Virus record (IMG/VR): IMGVR_UViG_3300010885_012372
Coordinates: 1 to 23,562 of that record
Reading direction: 5' to 3' (one strand)
Source of the DNA: a virus
DNA length: 23,562 nt
Shown: piece after piece, positions 14,131-20,316 of the stretch
Layout: each line of letters opens with the position of its first letter
Numbering within the stretch: position 1 is the stretch's first letter
Translations under genes and position numbers: made by a program
The notes under the pieces: model-generated
What the model was told of the DNA's origin: nothing
The model's input: only the letters and a program-made list of their open reading frames with translations
The model's database searches: none

Positions 14131-14484
14131 ATGAGAGCAAAAGAATTCATCTCCGAAACTTTAGCAAAAGCACATGCTGAGCAAATTGCTGCAATGAGTC
14201 CTAGTATGGTATTACATGATATGGATCCTGGCTACGAGTACTACAGATTTATGAGCATTGTAGCTGGGGATGATGAATCTACAATGAATCCAAAACACGA
14301 ACATTTTAATGCAACTCCTTTTGCTCTGGCATATACCCCTGAAGAACACGAAATGTTAATTCGTGGATTAAAAAGATTAGGTAAAAAACATAAAAAAGTA
14401 GCGAAAGATAAAAGTGGAGAGCACGACGAAGTTCATAGTGTAAGCCCTGTATCTAAAATTAAGAAAAACAAATACGGGGTATAA
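14131..14484 (+). CDS. Small head-targeted-type protein, paralogue 1 (117 aa)
   Basis: It begins MRAKEFISE then T, a near-copy of T4 internal-protein targeting peptides, with a prohead-protease-type site I-S-E after residue 9. The body has GYEYYRFMSIVAGDDESTM, then LAYTPEEHEMLIRGLKRLGK and a basic C-terminus ending SPVSKIKKNKYGV. The same plan recurs in the genes at 14487 and 15835: targeting peptide, Y-x-x-x-RF segment, YT-x-EE helix, then SPV followed by basic residues. That basic tail could bind packaged DNA. The function after delivery is unknown. The next paralogue follows 2 nt after its stop, indicating tandem duplication. Confidence 0.75.
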   Translation: MRAKEFISETLAKAHAEQIAAMSPSMVLHDMDPGYEYYRFMSIVAGDDESTMNPKHEHFNATPFALAYTPEEHEMLIRGLKRLGKKHKKVAKDKSGEHDEVHSVSPVSKIKKNKYGV

Positions 14485-14486
14485 AA

Positions 14487-14849
14487 ATGAGAGCGAATGA
14501 ATTTATAAAAGAAGACGAAAATGATTTCTCAGACTCAGCAAAGTCTGCTATGCCCAATGGTACAGTTTGGCCAGATCTCGATAACAGTAGCCCATACCAT
14601 GCGTTTAGATTTGGTGTTGCATTAGCAGGTAGTCCTGACAAAACAATGCCTAAAAATGGTCCAACAGGTCAGAAAATGGTAACTGTTGCTTATACAAAAG
14701 AAGAGCAGGATATATTAAAACAAACTGGGAAAAGAATGGGATTCAAATCAAAGCACATTGCTAATCCTCCAAGTCAAGAAACTAGCGATGTTTTAAAGGC
14801 AAGCCCTGTACCTCATAATAGTGGAAAGAAAATTAAAAGACGCTCTTGA
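14487..14849 (+). CDS. Small head-targeted-type protein, paralogue 2 (120 aa)
   Basis: It begins MRANEFIKE then D, again a targeting-like peptide with an I-K-E site. The body has SSPYHAFRFGVALAGSPDKT, VTVAYTKEEQDILKQTGKRMG and the tail SPVPHNSGKKIKRRS. The order of segments matches paralogue 1 at 14131 and is closest to that of the copy at 15835 (YHMYRFGVAMSKAP, VPYSDEEIEIVKRAGKTIG, SPVVHNTGKRKK). It probably arose by duplication and diverged fast. No better ribosome site is visible than GGGG 8 nt upstream. Its TGA overlaps the ATG of the next small gene. Confidence 0.75.
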   Translation: MRANEFIKEDENDFSDSAKSAMPNGTVWPDLDNSSPYHAFRFGVALAGSPDKTMPKNGPTGQKMVTVAYTKEEQDILKQTGKRMGFKSKHIANPPSQETSDVLKASPVPHNSGKKIKRRS

Positions 14850-15055
14850 TGGATGAACTCGAAAAACTTAAAAAACTTGCTGGTATTAAGACAGAAAGTT
14901 ATGGTCAAGTAACTAGCGAACGTGCCACGCATTTTCGTCAAATCGAGCGAGAACAAAATATACAACCCGGCACAGACGAATGGTTTCAATTATGGTTTAG
15001 TAAACCTTTGCTGACTGGAGAAATGCCAGTGGGTTTTCGATCTAGACGTAAATAA
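14849..15055 (+). CDS. Small KLAGI-motif phage protein, 68 aa
   Basis: The ATG at 14849 overlaps the TGA of the previous gene, so translation is coupled; a TTG one codon earlier is less likely. The protein begins MDELEKLKKLAGIKTESYG, an amphipathic helix ending in the KLAG motif shared by four other sites in this window. The second half reads NIQPGTDEWFQLWFSKPLLT and ends GFRSRRK. The IQPGTDEWF-LWF pattern looks familiar from marine T4-like phages, but I know no function. The N-terminal helix may be a prohead-targeting or assembly peptide by analogy with the others, which is inference. Confidence 0.65.
   Translation: MDELEKLKKLAGIKTESYGQVTSERATHFRQIEREQNIQPGTDEWFQLWFSKPLLTGEMPVGFRSRRK
15047..15054 (+). 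promoter_or_regulatory. T4-late-like box before the SGNH-like gene
   Basis: CGTAAATA has the TAAATA core (6 of 8) and overlaps the preceding stop codon. The ATG at 15071 lies 16 nt later, with AAAGGA between. Confidence 0.4.
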
Positions 15056-15070
15056 ATCAAAAAGGACAAC

Positions 15071-15805
15071 ATGAGAATAGGTTTTTATGGCGATAGTTTC
15101 TGCGAAAACTATCCAAGTTATAGTGAATGGGATACTTATCTAAAACAAATTGCAGATAATTATGGCATTGAACGCAAGCAAATAGTGAATTTTGGATTTG
15201 GCGGTTCTAGCATATGGGATACAATATTAATACAATTTGGATTTCATAATGCTTTTTCAATTGAGGATAGAACTTTTCCGGATGTGATGGTATTTGTCTG
15301 GACGGATGCCAGCAGGTTATTCAATAGGACCATTAGATCATTGAATATGAGTAGTACTTTTAATTCAGAAAAAATAGCAAGTCAGTATAAAGATAGCGCG
15401 GATATCATCGACGCAGCACAAAAATATTATACACATTTAGCAGATTTTATTAAGGAAGATTTTGCATATAATGCTGCATTAAGATATTTTGATCAAGAAG
15501 TATTATCTAACATATCTCATAGATGTAAAATTATACATCTCTGGTCCTTCTTTAAACCTAGCATGGAACTTTCCTCATATGACAGTAACAATTATTATTA
15601 TAGATGGAAGAATGGTATGGAAATAAGACCTGCTCTAATAAAACTTAGTTTATTAGGAATGGACAAAAATAAAGCGAGAGAAACTATGGGTTCAGATAAA
15701 AGAATAAATCATCTAGATGGCGATTATAAAAATTCTCTTTTAGCAAACACCATAATATCTGCTATCGATAATTACGAAAATGGTAAACTAATAACATATC
15801 TATAG
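15071..15805 (+). CDS. SGNH/GDSL-like hydrolase, 244 aa
   Basis: The first block is MRIGFYGDSFCENY with Gly7-Asp8-Ser9, the nucleophile block of SGNH hydrolases. The second is VNFGFGGSSIWD (39-50), supplying an oxyanion glycine. A strand VMVFVWTDASRLF (72-84) takes the place of the GxND block, but the usual Asn is replaced, so catalysis may differ. Near the end, RINHLDGDYKNSLLAN (211-226) supplies the candidate catalytic His214. Family members hydrolyse esters, often on sugars or lipids. In a phage this could modify surface polysaccharide or a virion protein, but no carbohydrate-binding part is seen. AAAGGA precedes the ATG. It sits between two members of the head-targeted paralogue family, splitting the array. 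Confidence 0.65.
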   Translation: MRIGFYGDSFCENYPSYSEWDTYLKQIADNYGIERKQIVNFGFGGSSIWDTILIQFGFHNAFSIEDRTFPDVMVFVWTDASRLFNRTIRSLNMSSTFNSEKIASQYKDSADIIDAAQKYYTHLADFIKEDFAYNAALRYFDQEVLSNISHRCKIIHLWSFFKPSMELSSYDSNNYYYRWKNGMEIRPALIKLSLLGMDKNKARETMGSDKRINHLDGDYKNSLLANTIISAIDNYENGKLITYL

Positions 15806-15813
15806 CATAAATA
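15806..15813 (+). promoter_or_regulatory. T4-late-like box (CATAAATA)
   Basis: This matches the late consensus at 7 of 8 positions, directly after the SGNH-like stop. The predicted start at about 15819 leaves a leader of about 16 nt with TAGGA before the ATG at 15835. Confidence 0.55.
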
Positions 15814-15834
15814 TTTCTGAGTAGGAATATTTAG

Positions 15835-16197
15835 ATGAGAGCCAAAGAGTTTATCAATGAACAAGAGCGCGATGTGAGTGGAGAACATTATTTTCCCTTG
15901 CCAAAACCTACTGCTGTGATTGTTCCAGATGCAAGTCAAAACTTCTATCATATGTATCGTTTTGGTGTTGCTATGAGCAAAGCACCTGAAGAAAATATCA
16001 ATATGGATGATCAAACTAATATTGCTGATAAACTTGAAATTGTTCCTTATTCCGATGAAGAAATAGAAATAGTTAAACGTGCAGGCAAAACTATAGGAGC
16101 AACACCAAAATTTATTAGTAATAAGGGAACAAAAGAAGAAAATGGGGGAAATATTGTTAGTCCAGTAGTTCATAATACTGGTAAAAGAAAGAAATGA
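15835..16197 (+). CDS. Small head-targeted-type protein, paralogue 3 (120 aa)
   Basis: It begins MRAKEFINE then Q, differing from paralogue 1 at a single position in the first nine residues, and has the I-N-E prohead-protease-type site. The body has NFYHMYRFGVAMSKAPEEN, EIVPYSDEEIEIVKRAGKTI and the basic tail SPVVHNTGKRKK. It is clearly the third member of the family at 14131 and 14487. It has its own late box and ribosome site. The serine hydrolase gene starts at the base after its stop codon, so the two are probably co-translated. Confidence 0.75.
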   Translation: MRAKEFINEQERDVSGEHYFPLPKPTAVIVPDASQNFYHMYRFGVAMSKAPEENINMDDQTNIADKLEIVPYSDEEIEIVKRAGKTIGATPKFISNKGTKEENGGNIVSPVVHNTGKRKK

Positions 16198-17250
16198 ATG
16201 GACATAAAAATATTTAAAAATATGGCCAGAGTCGCTGGCGGTAATGCATGTCTTTCTAAAAATTATAAACTACAACCCTCACATAATCCTCTTATATTAA
16301 CTAATAGATCCCCTGCAGAAAACGAATCTGCTATTTGCAATAGTTTTGATGATCTGTTTCGAAAAAATCCCTGTTTAAGTTTAATCGTATACAATAAAGG
16401 TAACATAATTTATGAAAATTATAGAAAACCTGCTTCAGAATCGTGTCCATTATTCTCTTGGTCAATGAGCAAAAGTTTAATTGCTTTTACGTTGGGATAC
16501 TTGTTGTCCGAAGGGATAATCGAAAACTTAAATGATACGGGATCGAAATACAGTAAGGATTTAGATGGTACTGTATTTGGAGAAACTAGTTTAAGAAATA
16601 TGTTAACTATGTCTAGTGGAGTAAGACGCAGCAAAGAAAATGGGAATCAATCTTTAACTGAGTGGCATGATATGACCAATGGCAGTTACTCCACGGTGGA
16701 TCATTTAAAAATTTATGGTAAAAAAGAAATGGAGCCTGGGCATTCTTTTAATTATAGTGGAACGGATACAGAAGCCATTTGTAATATAATAGATAATAAT
16801 GGTGGATTTTTAAATTATTTTGAAAAGTATATATGGCAACCTTCACAATGTGAAAACATGGGTTACTGGATGTTAGAAAAAAATGATAGGGCTGTAGCCC
16901 AAGCAGGATTTAGTGCTGTAGCAAGAGATTGGATTAGAATTGGTTTACATACAATTAGAGAATTAAAAAGTTCAAATACTATTGTTAGAAACTATATGAA
17001 AGAAGCAACATCGCCTCAGATTAGAAATAATAATATCCATGGAAATACTACATTAAGATATTATGGATATCAAACTTGGATAGGAGATTTTAACAAACAA
17101 ACCTCCTATTGGTTATGTGGTATGTCTGGAATACGATTGGGTATAGACCCAGTTAACGATAAGATCGTTTATGTTTGTTCTTATGACAGTACTAGTGATT
17201 ATGTAAAGCAAATATATAGAACATTCAATGATTTCCAGAACTTAATTTAG
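16198..17250 (+). CDS. Beta-lactamase-fold serine hydrolase (class C/NylB-like)
   Basis: The 350-aa protein shows LFSWSMSKSLIAFTLGYLLS with Ser89-x-x-Lys92 (the SxxK nucleophile pair), a DLDGTVFGETSLRNMLTMSS helix, and GHSFNYSGTDTEAI with Tyr186 as the second motif. WLCGMSGIRLGIDP near the C-terminus takes the place of the usual HxG or KTG strand. The set and spacing match the PF00144 beta-lactamase/esterase family, including 6-aminohexanoate-dimer hydrolase (NylB) and related amidases. No signal peptide is seen, so it would act in the cytoplasm or virion, and there is no reason to call it an antibiotic-resistance gene. It begins directly after the paralogue 3 stop and overlaps the convergent HNH gene by 9 bases. 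By eye it is AT-rich, suggesting an acquired gene. Confidence 0.78.
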   Translation: MDIKIFKNMARVAGGNACLSKNYKLQPSHNPLILTNRSPAENESAICNSFDDLFRKNPCLSLIVYNKGNIIYENYRKPASESCPLFSWSMSKSLIAFTLGYLLSEGIIENLNDTGSKYSKDLDGTVFGETSLRNMLTMSSGVRRSKENGNQSLTEWHDMTNGSYSTVDHLKIYGKKEMEPGHSFNYSGTDTEAICNIIDNNGGFLNYFEKYIWQPSQCENMGYWMLEKNDRAVAQAGFSAVARDWIRIGLHTIRELKSSNTIVRNYMKEATSPQIRNNNIHGNTTLRYYGYQTWIGDFNKQTSYWLCGMSGIRLGIDPVNDKIVYVCSYDSTSDYVKQIYRTFNDFQNLI

Positions 17251-17751
17251 GAATGGGATCCAACTTGGGTGTTTAATTTCGTAATTATGACTTTTACGCC
17301 GCGCTGACAACTGCCAATAATCAGGTTTAAATGGTTCTCTAATTGGCTTTTGATAGTTGTCCTTTTTCTCTTGATTGCAGGGCACACAAGCAGCAACACA
17401 ATTTTCCCAATTGGTCTTCCCACCCTTAGCACGAGGGATTACATGGTCAATTGTCAGTTCATGATGATCACATGTCTCGGCACAGTATTGACACTGGTAC
17501 AGATCACGTAGATACATGTTGATACGGCTAAATCTAACACCCTTCTTGAAGGCATGATAATCTTTAGTTATTGCAAGTGCTGGGACCATTAGTGTGGTGC
17601 TGGGGCTATGGACCACCCAATCATCGTAATATTCGATGACTTCGATTCGCTCCATGAACTGGAGCTTGATAGCCTGTTGCCAATTAATAACAGACAGCGG
17701 TAACCAACTAAGGGGCTGCCAGTTAGCATTGAGAATTAGAGTTGCTGACAT
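17242..17751 (-). CDS. HNH endonuclease with zinc ribbon, 169 aa
   Basis: Read leftward, it begins MSATLILNANWQPLSWLPLS and has CQYCAE (Cys87, Cys90), LTIDHVIPRAKGGKTNWENC (the HNH core with Asp102-His103 and Asn117) and ACVPCNQEKKD (Cys122, Cys125). The four cysteines would hold one zinc. The N-terminal LN-x-x-WQPL-W segment is typical of a free-standing HNH family found in bacteria and phages. Possible roles are homing, DNA packaging help or host-DNA cutting. It is on the opposite strand to its neighbours and by eye has a higher GC content than the accessory genes, suggesting separate origin. A TGTAAATA late-type box ends 6 nt before its ATG. Confidence 0.88.
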   Translation of the reverse strand: MSATLILNANWQPLSWLPLSVINWQQAIKLQFMERIEVIEYYDDWVVHSPSTTLMVPALAITKDYHAFKKGVRFSRINMYLRDLYQCQYCAETCDHHELTIDHVIPRAKGGKTNWENCVAACVPCNQEKKDNYQKPIREPFKPDYWQLSARRKSHNYEIKHPSWIPFLN

Positions 17752-17757
17752 CGCTTT

Positions 17758-17765
17758 TATTTACA
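17758..17765 (-). promoter_or_regulatory. Leftward T4-late-like box (TGTAAATA)
   Basis: On the minus strand it matches the late consensus at 7 of 8 positions. The predicted start at 17752 is one base before the HNH ATG. Confidence 0.5.
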
Positions 17766-17812
17766 CTTTGAGTTTACCTATATTCTATTGTAACTTATTA
17801 GATTATTTTGTC

Positions 17813-17820
17813 AATAAATA
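17813..17820 (+). promoter_or_regulatory. T4-late-like box (AATAAATA) for the large terminase
   Basis: This matches at 7 of 8 positions. The predicted start at about 17826 leaves a 17-nt leader, in which no clear Shine-Dalgarno is seen. Confidence 0.5.
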
Positions 17821-17842
17821 TATGTAACCAAATGTTTGACAT

Positions 17843-19399
17843 ATGAGCGGTGTAGACGAACTAATTAAAAAACCATTTACGAAGATGGCATATACTCTCG
17901 AAGAGATAATTCATCTTCAGAAGTGTGCTGATCCTATAACTGGTCCCATGTACTTTATGGAGAATTTCTTCTATATACAGCATCCCTTGCGTGGTCGTAT
18001 TAAGTTTGTGCCTTTTGATTATCAGATTGAACTAATCGAAAATTATCACAATAATCGTTTCAGTATCAATATGTTGGGCAGACAGATGGGCAAGACTACT
18101 TGTGCTGCTGGATATTTGGTTTGGTTTGCTATGTTTATTCCAGACTGTACTATACTTATTGCTGCGCACAAGTACACAGGTGCACAGGAAATCATGCAGC
18201 GTATTCGTTATGCTTATGAAAGTGTTCCAGACTTCATTAGATGCGGTGTTACAAGTTATAACAAGGGCAGCATCGAGTTCGATAATGGTAGTCGCATTGT
18301 TAGTGCTACAACGACTGAAACTACCGGTCGTGGCATGAGTATCTCACTGCTATATTGCGATGAGTTTGCCTTCGTCAGGCCTACTATTGCCCGTGAATTT
18401 TGGACATCTATTAGTCCTACGCTATCAACTGGTGGTAAAGCAATTGTTACTAGTACTCCAAACAGTGATGAAGACCAGTTTGCTACTATTTGGAAAGTTG
18501 CTAACCAAAAGTTTGACGATTATGGTAACGAAACTCCTCTAGGTAAAAATGGCTTTGCTCCGATCATGTTCCCGTGGAATAGACATCCTGAACGAGATAC
18601 AACTTGGGCAGATCAAGAACGTGCAAGTATTGGCATTGATAGATTTAGACGCGAGCATAATTGTGAATTCATTATCTTCGACGAAACACTTATTGCTCCA
18701 AGTAAATTAGCAACTATGGAAGGTGTTAATCCAATTGAAAAACAAGGTCAAGTTCGATGGTATGAAAAACCTGTTAAAGGTCATGTTTATGGTGTGGCCC
18801 TTGACCCTAGTTTGGGTACTGGCGGCGACCCAGCTGCTATACAAGTATGGAATTTTACTACAATGAAACAAGTTGCTGAATGGCAGCACAATTTAACAGT
18901 TATTCAGCGACAAGTTGCTATAATGAGTGAGATATGTAGGTATATCTTAGAAATAACCGAAGACCCTGCAAACTTATACTACAGTGTAGAGAATAACACC
19001 ATTGGCGAAGCATCGCTCAATGCAATAGCTGATATAGGTGAAGAGATGATTGCTGGTAATTTTCTAAGCGAACCTAGAAACGGCGGCCCAATGAGATACC
19101 GCAAAGGATTCAATACCAGTCATCGAAGTAAAATTGCTGCTTGTGCTAAGATGAAACTATGGGTTGAAACAGATAGGATGACGGTTAGAAGTAAAGGTCT
19201 GATCAGTGAACTTAAGAACTTTGTTGCAATAGGCAATACTTATAAAGCAAAAATCGGCGAAACAGATGATTTAGTAATGTCAACATTGTTAATCATTAGG
19301 ATGTCGATGATGCTTAGACAATATGATGCTGATCTAAGTGAAAATTTAACAGATACATTGGACGATGTTATAGAACCAATGCCATTTATGATAGTTTAA
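17843..19399 (+). CDS. Large terminase subunit (gp17-like), ATPase and nuclease
   Basis: The 518-aa protein has the full packaging-motor set. These are Walker A GRQMGKTT (79-86; T4 has SRQLGKTT), Walker B LLYCDE with Asp173 and catalytic Glu174, and coupling motif STP (204-206). The RNase-H-type nuclease triad is Asp321 in ALDPSLGTGGD, Glu383 in YSVENN and Asp475/476 in ETDDLVMS. T4 gp17 is 610 aa, so this is a shorter version, missing mainly N-terminal sequence. It pumps DNA into the prohead and cuts the concatemer. The ATG at 17843 has no Shine-Dalgarno. The gene ends overlapping the convergent leftward gene by 4 bases. The putative small subunit lies far upstream, unlike T4. Confidence 0.96.
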   Translation: MSGVDELIKKPFTKMAYTLEEIIHLQKCADPITGPMYFMENFFYIQHPLRGRIKFVPFDYQIELIENYHNNRFSINMLGRQMGKTTCAAGYLVWFAMFIPDCTILIAAHKYTGAQEIMQRIRYAYESVPDFIRCGVTSYNKGSIEFDNGSRIVSATTTETTGRGMSISLLYCDEFAFVRPTIAREFWTSISPTLSTGGKAIVTSTPNSDEDQFATIWKVANQKFDDYGNETPLGKNGFAPIMFPWNRHPERDTTWADQERASIGIDRFRREHNCEFIIFDETLIAPSKLATMEGVNPIEKQGQVRWYEKPVKGHVYGVALDPSLGTGGDPAAIQVWNFTTMKQVAEWQHNLTVIQRQVAIMSEICRYILEITEDPANLYYSVENNTIGEASLNAIADIGEEMIAGNFLSEPRNGGPMRYRKGFNTSHRSKIAACAKMKLWVETDRMTVRSKGLISELKNFVAIGNTYKAKIGETDDLVMSTLLIIRMSMMLRQYDADLSENLTDTLDDVIEPMPFMIV

Positions 19400-19668
19400 C
19401 TTTCGTGACTCATCGCAGGAAATGGCGGTTCTCCGTGCTCTTTGTAATGTTTATATAATACACGATTGCTTAGTATCTCAACCCATAAATCATTCTTAGG
19501 TTTGTTTAATTCCCAAAAATTGAATGTCATATGACTTTGTACTGGACGAATAAAGAATGTTTTTTCTTCGGGAATGATCATAATTTGGCTAGTTGTACGC
19601 ATTTGTTTTCTATCATGTGCAGTTCGTAATACGTTTAATTGTGGGTTGTCGACATATGTTCCAGCCAT
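19396..19668 (-). CDS. Unknown small leftward protein, 90 aa
   Basis: It begins MAGTYVDNPQLNVLRTAHDR and has IMIIPEEKTFFIRPVQSHMT followed by FNFWELNKPKNDLWVEILSN. It looks like a small alpha/beta protein without a membrane segment or signal peptide. I do not recognise it. It starts 4 nt after the stop of the leftward Ntn-hydrolase gene, so the two probably form one transcript. AGGAT is a weak ribosome site. Its end overlaps the gp17 stop by 4 bases. Confidence 0.65.
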   Translation of the reverse strand: MAGTYVDNPQLNVLRTAHDRKQMRTTSQIMIIPEEKTFFIRPVQSHMTFNFWELNKPKNDLWVEILSNRVLYKHYKEHGEPPFPAMSHES

Positions 19669-19672
19669 GCCG

Positions 19673-20278
19673 TCAATTATATCCTGCGGCTCTTGCTTTA
19701 TTGACTATTGATTGAGCAATTTTACGTCGACTTTCACTTGAAATTCGACTAGCAGTTTGATTATTATCAATTCCACGTTGATACCCTGCCCAATCTACCC
19801 ATATGCCGTGATTAGTTCTTGTTATAGTTTTATCTTTAGGTATTTCATGAATTATATATTCATAATCTTCTGCGGCATATCCACCTGGCTTCCAAGCACC
19901 TTCTAGTAGATAACAGGTATCGCGATCAAATATAAGTGTATTGCCAGTTAGTTTTTGTTTTATTAAACTCATCGCTGCGGCTTTAACATTAGGATAAGCA
20001 AGTGCTCGTTTAATCTTAATTCCATCTTTACTTGGTTTCTTAGATCTTTTGGTAATTTCTTTTTCGTCATCCATTACCATGAGACTAGCACTTAAAATAG
20101 CAACACTGCCGCTATTAAATCCTTCGCTATACTGTGTAATATCATCCCAGAATAGCATAACTTCTACACCATCTTTCTGTATTCTTTTAAAACTAATCTC
20201 AGGAATGTAATTACGGTCACGGTTTTTAACCCCAACCCACCCTATACCTTCGAAATATTTGGCTGCTACAACACACAT
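19673..20278 (-). CDS. N-terminal-nucleophile (Ntn) hydrolase-like protein, 201 aa
   Basis: The protein begins MCVVAAKYFEGIGWVGVKNR. After methionine removal Cys2 becomes the N-terminal nucleophile, as in choloylglycine hydrolase and acyl-CoA:6-aminopenicillanate acyltransferase relatives. Other family-type positions are Arg20-Asp21 (NRDRN), Asn55 (EGFNSG), Asn156 in TRTNHG, and Arg178 in ASRIS. These match the Cys-Arg-Asp-Asn-Asn-Arg set of the family in order. Such enzymes cleave or transfer amide bonds, but the substrate here is unknown; it may be a phage protein or a host quorum-type amide. A perfect leftward late box ends 4 nt before the ATG, so it is probably expressed late and leaderless. 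A 90-aa unknown gene follows in the same direction. Confidence 0.78.
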   Translation of the reverse strand: MCVVAAKYFEGIGWVGVKNRDRNYIPEISFKRIQKDGVEVMLFWDDITQYSEGFNSGSVAILSASLMVMDDEKEITKRSKKPSKDGIKIKRALAYPNVKAAAMSLIKQKLTGNTLIFDRDTCYLLEGAWKPGGYAAEDYEYIIHEIPKDKTITRTNHGIWVDWAGYQRGIDNNQTASRISSESRRKIAQSIVNKARAAGYN

Positions 20279-20282
20279 GAAG

Positions 20283-20290
20283 TATTTATA
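20283..20290 (-). promoter_or_regulatory. Leftward T4 late promoter (TATAAATA)
   Basis: This is a perfect late box on the minus strand. T4 spacing puts the start at 20277, inside the first codon of the Ntn-hydrolase gene. It is back-to-back with the rightward box at 20305-20312 in a 38-nt gap between two start codons. Confidence 0.7.
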
Positions 20291-20304
20291 GATTCAATAA
20301 TAAA

Positions 20305-20312
20305 ACTAAATA
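20305..20312 (+). promoter_or_regulatory. T4-late-like box before the 770-aa gene
   Basis: ACTAAATA has the TAAATA core (6 of 8). T4 spacing puts the start at 20318, within the ATG at 20317, again a leaderless arrangement. Confidence 0.45.
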
Positions 20313-20316
20313 CAGT

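Noticed and set aside
14846-15055. TTG start at 14846 for the KLAGI protein
   Set aside because: The ATG one codon later overlaps the upstream TGA and is a standard coupled start, so TTG is unnecessary.
15772-16173. Antisense frame of 133 codons opposite paralogue 3
   Set aside because: The plus-strand gene is a clear family member with a late box and ribosome site. The antisense product is a Phe/Asn-rich shadow.
16198-17250. Reading the serine hydrolase as an antibiotic-resistance beta-lactamase
   Set aside because: SxxK and Tyr motifs are shared by many esterases and amidases. There is no signal peptide and the third motif is not the classic KTG, so resistance cannot be supported.
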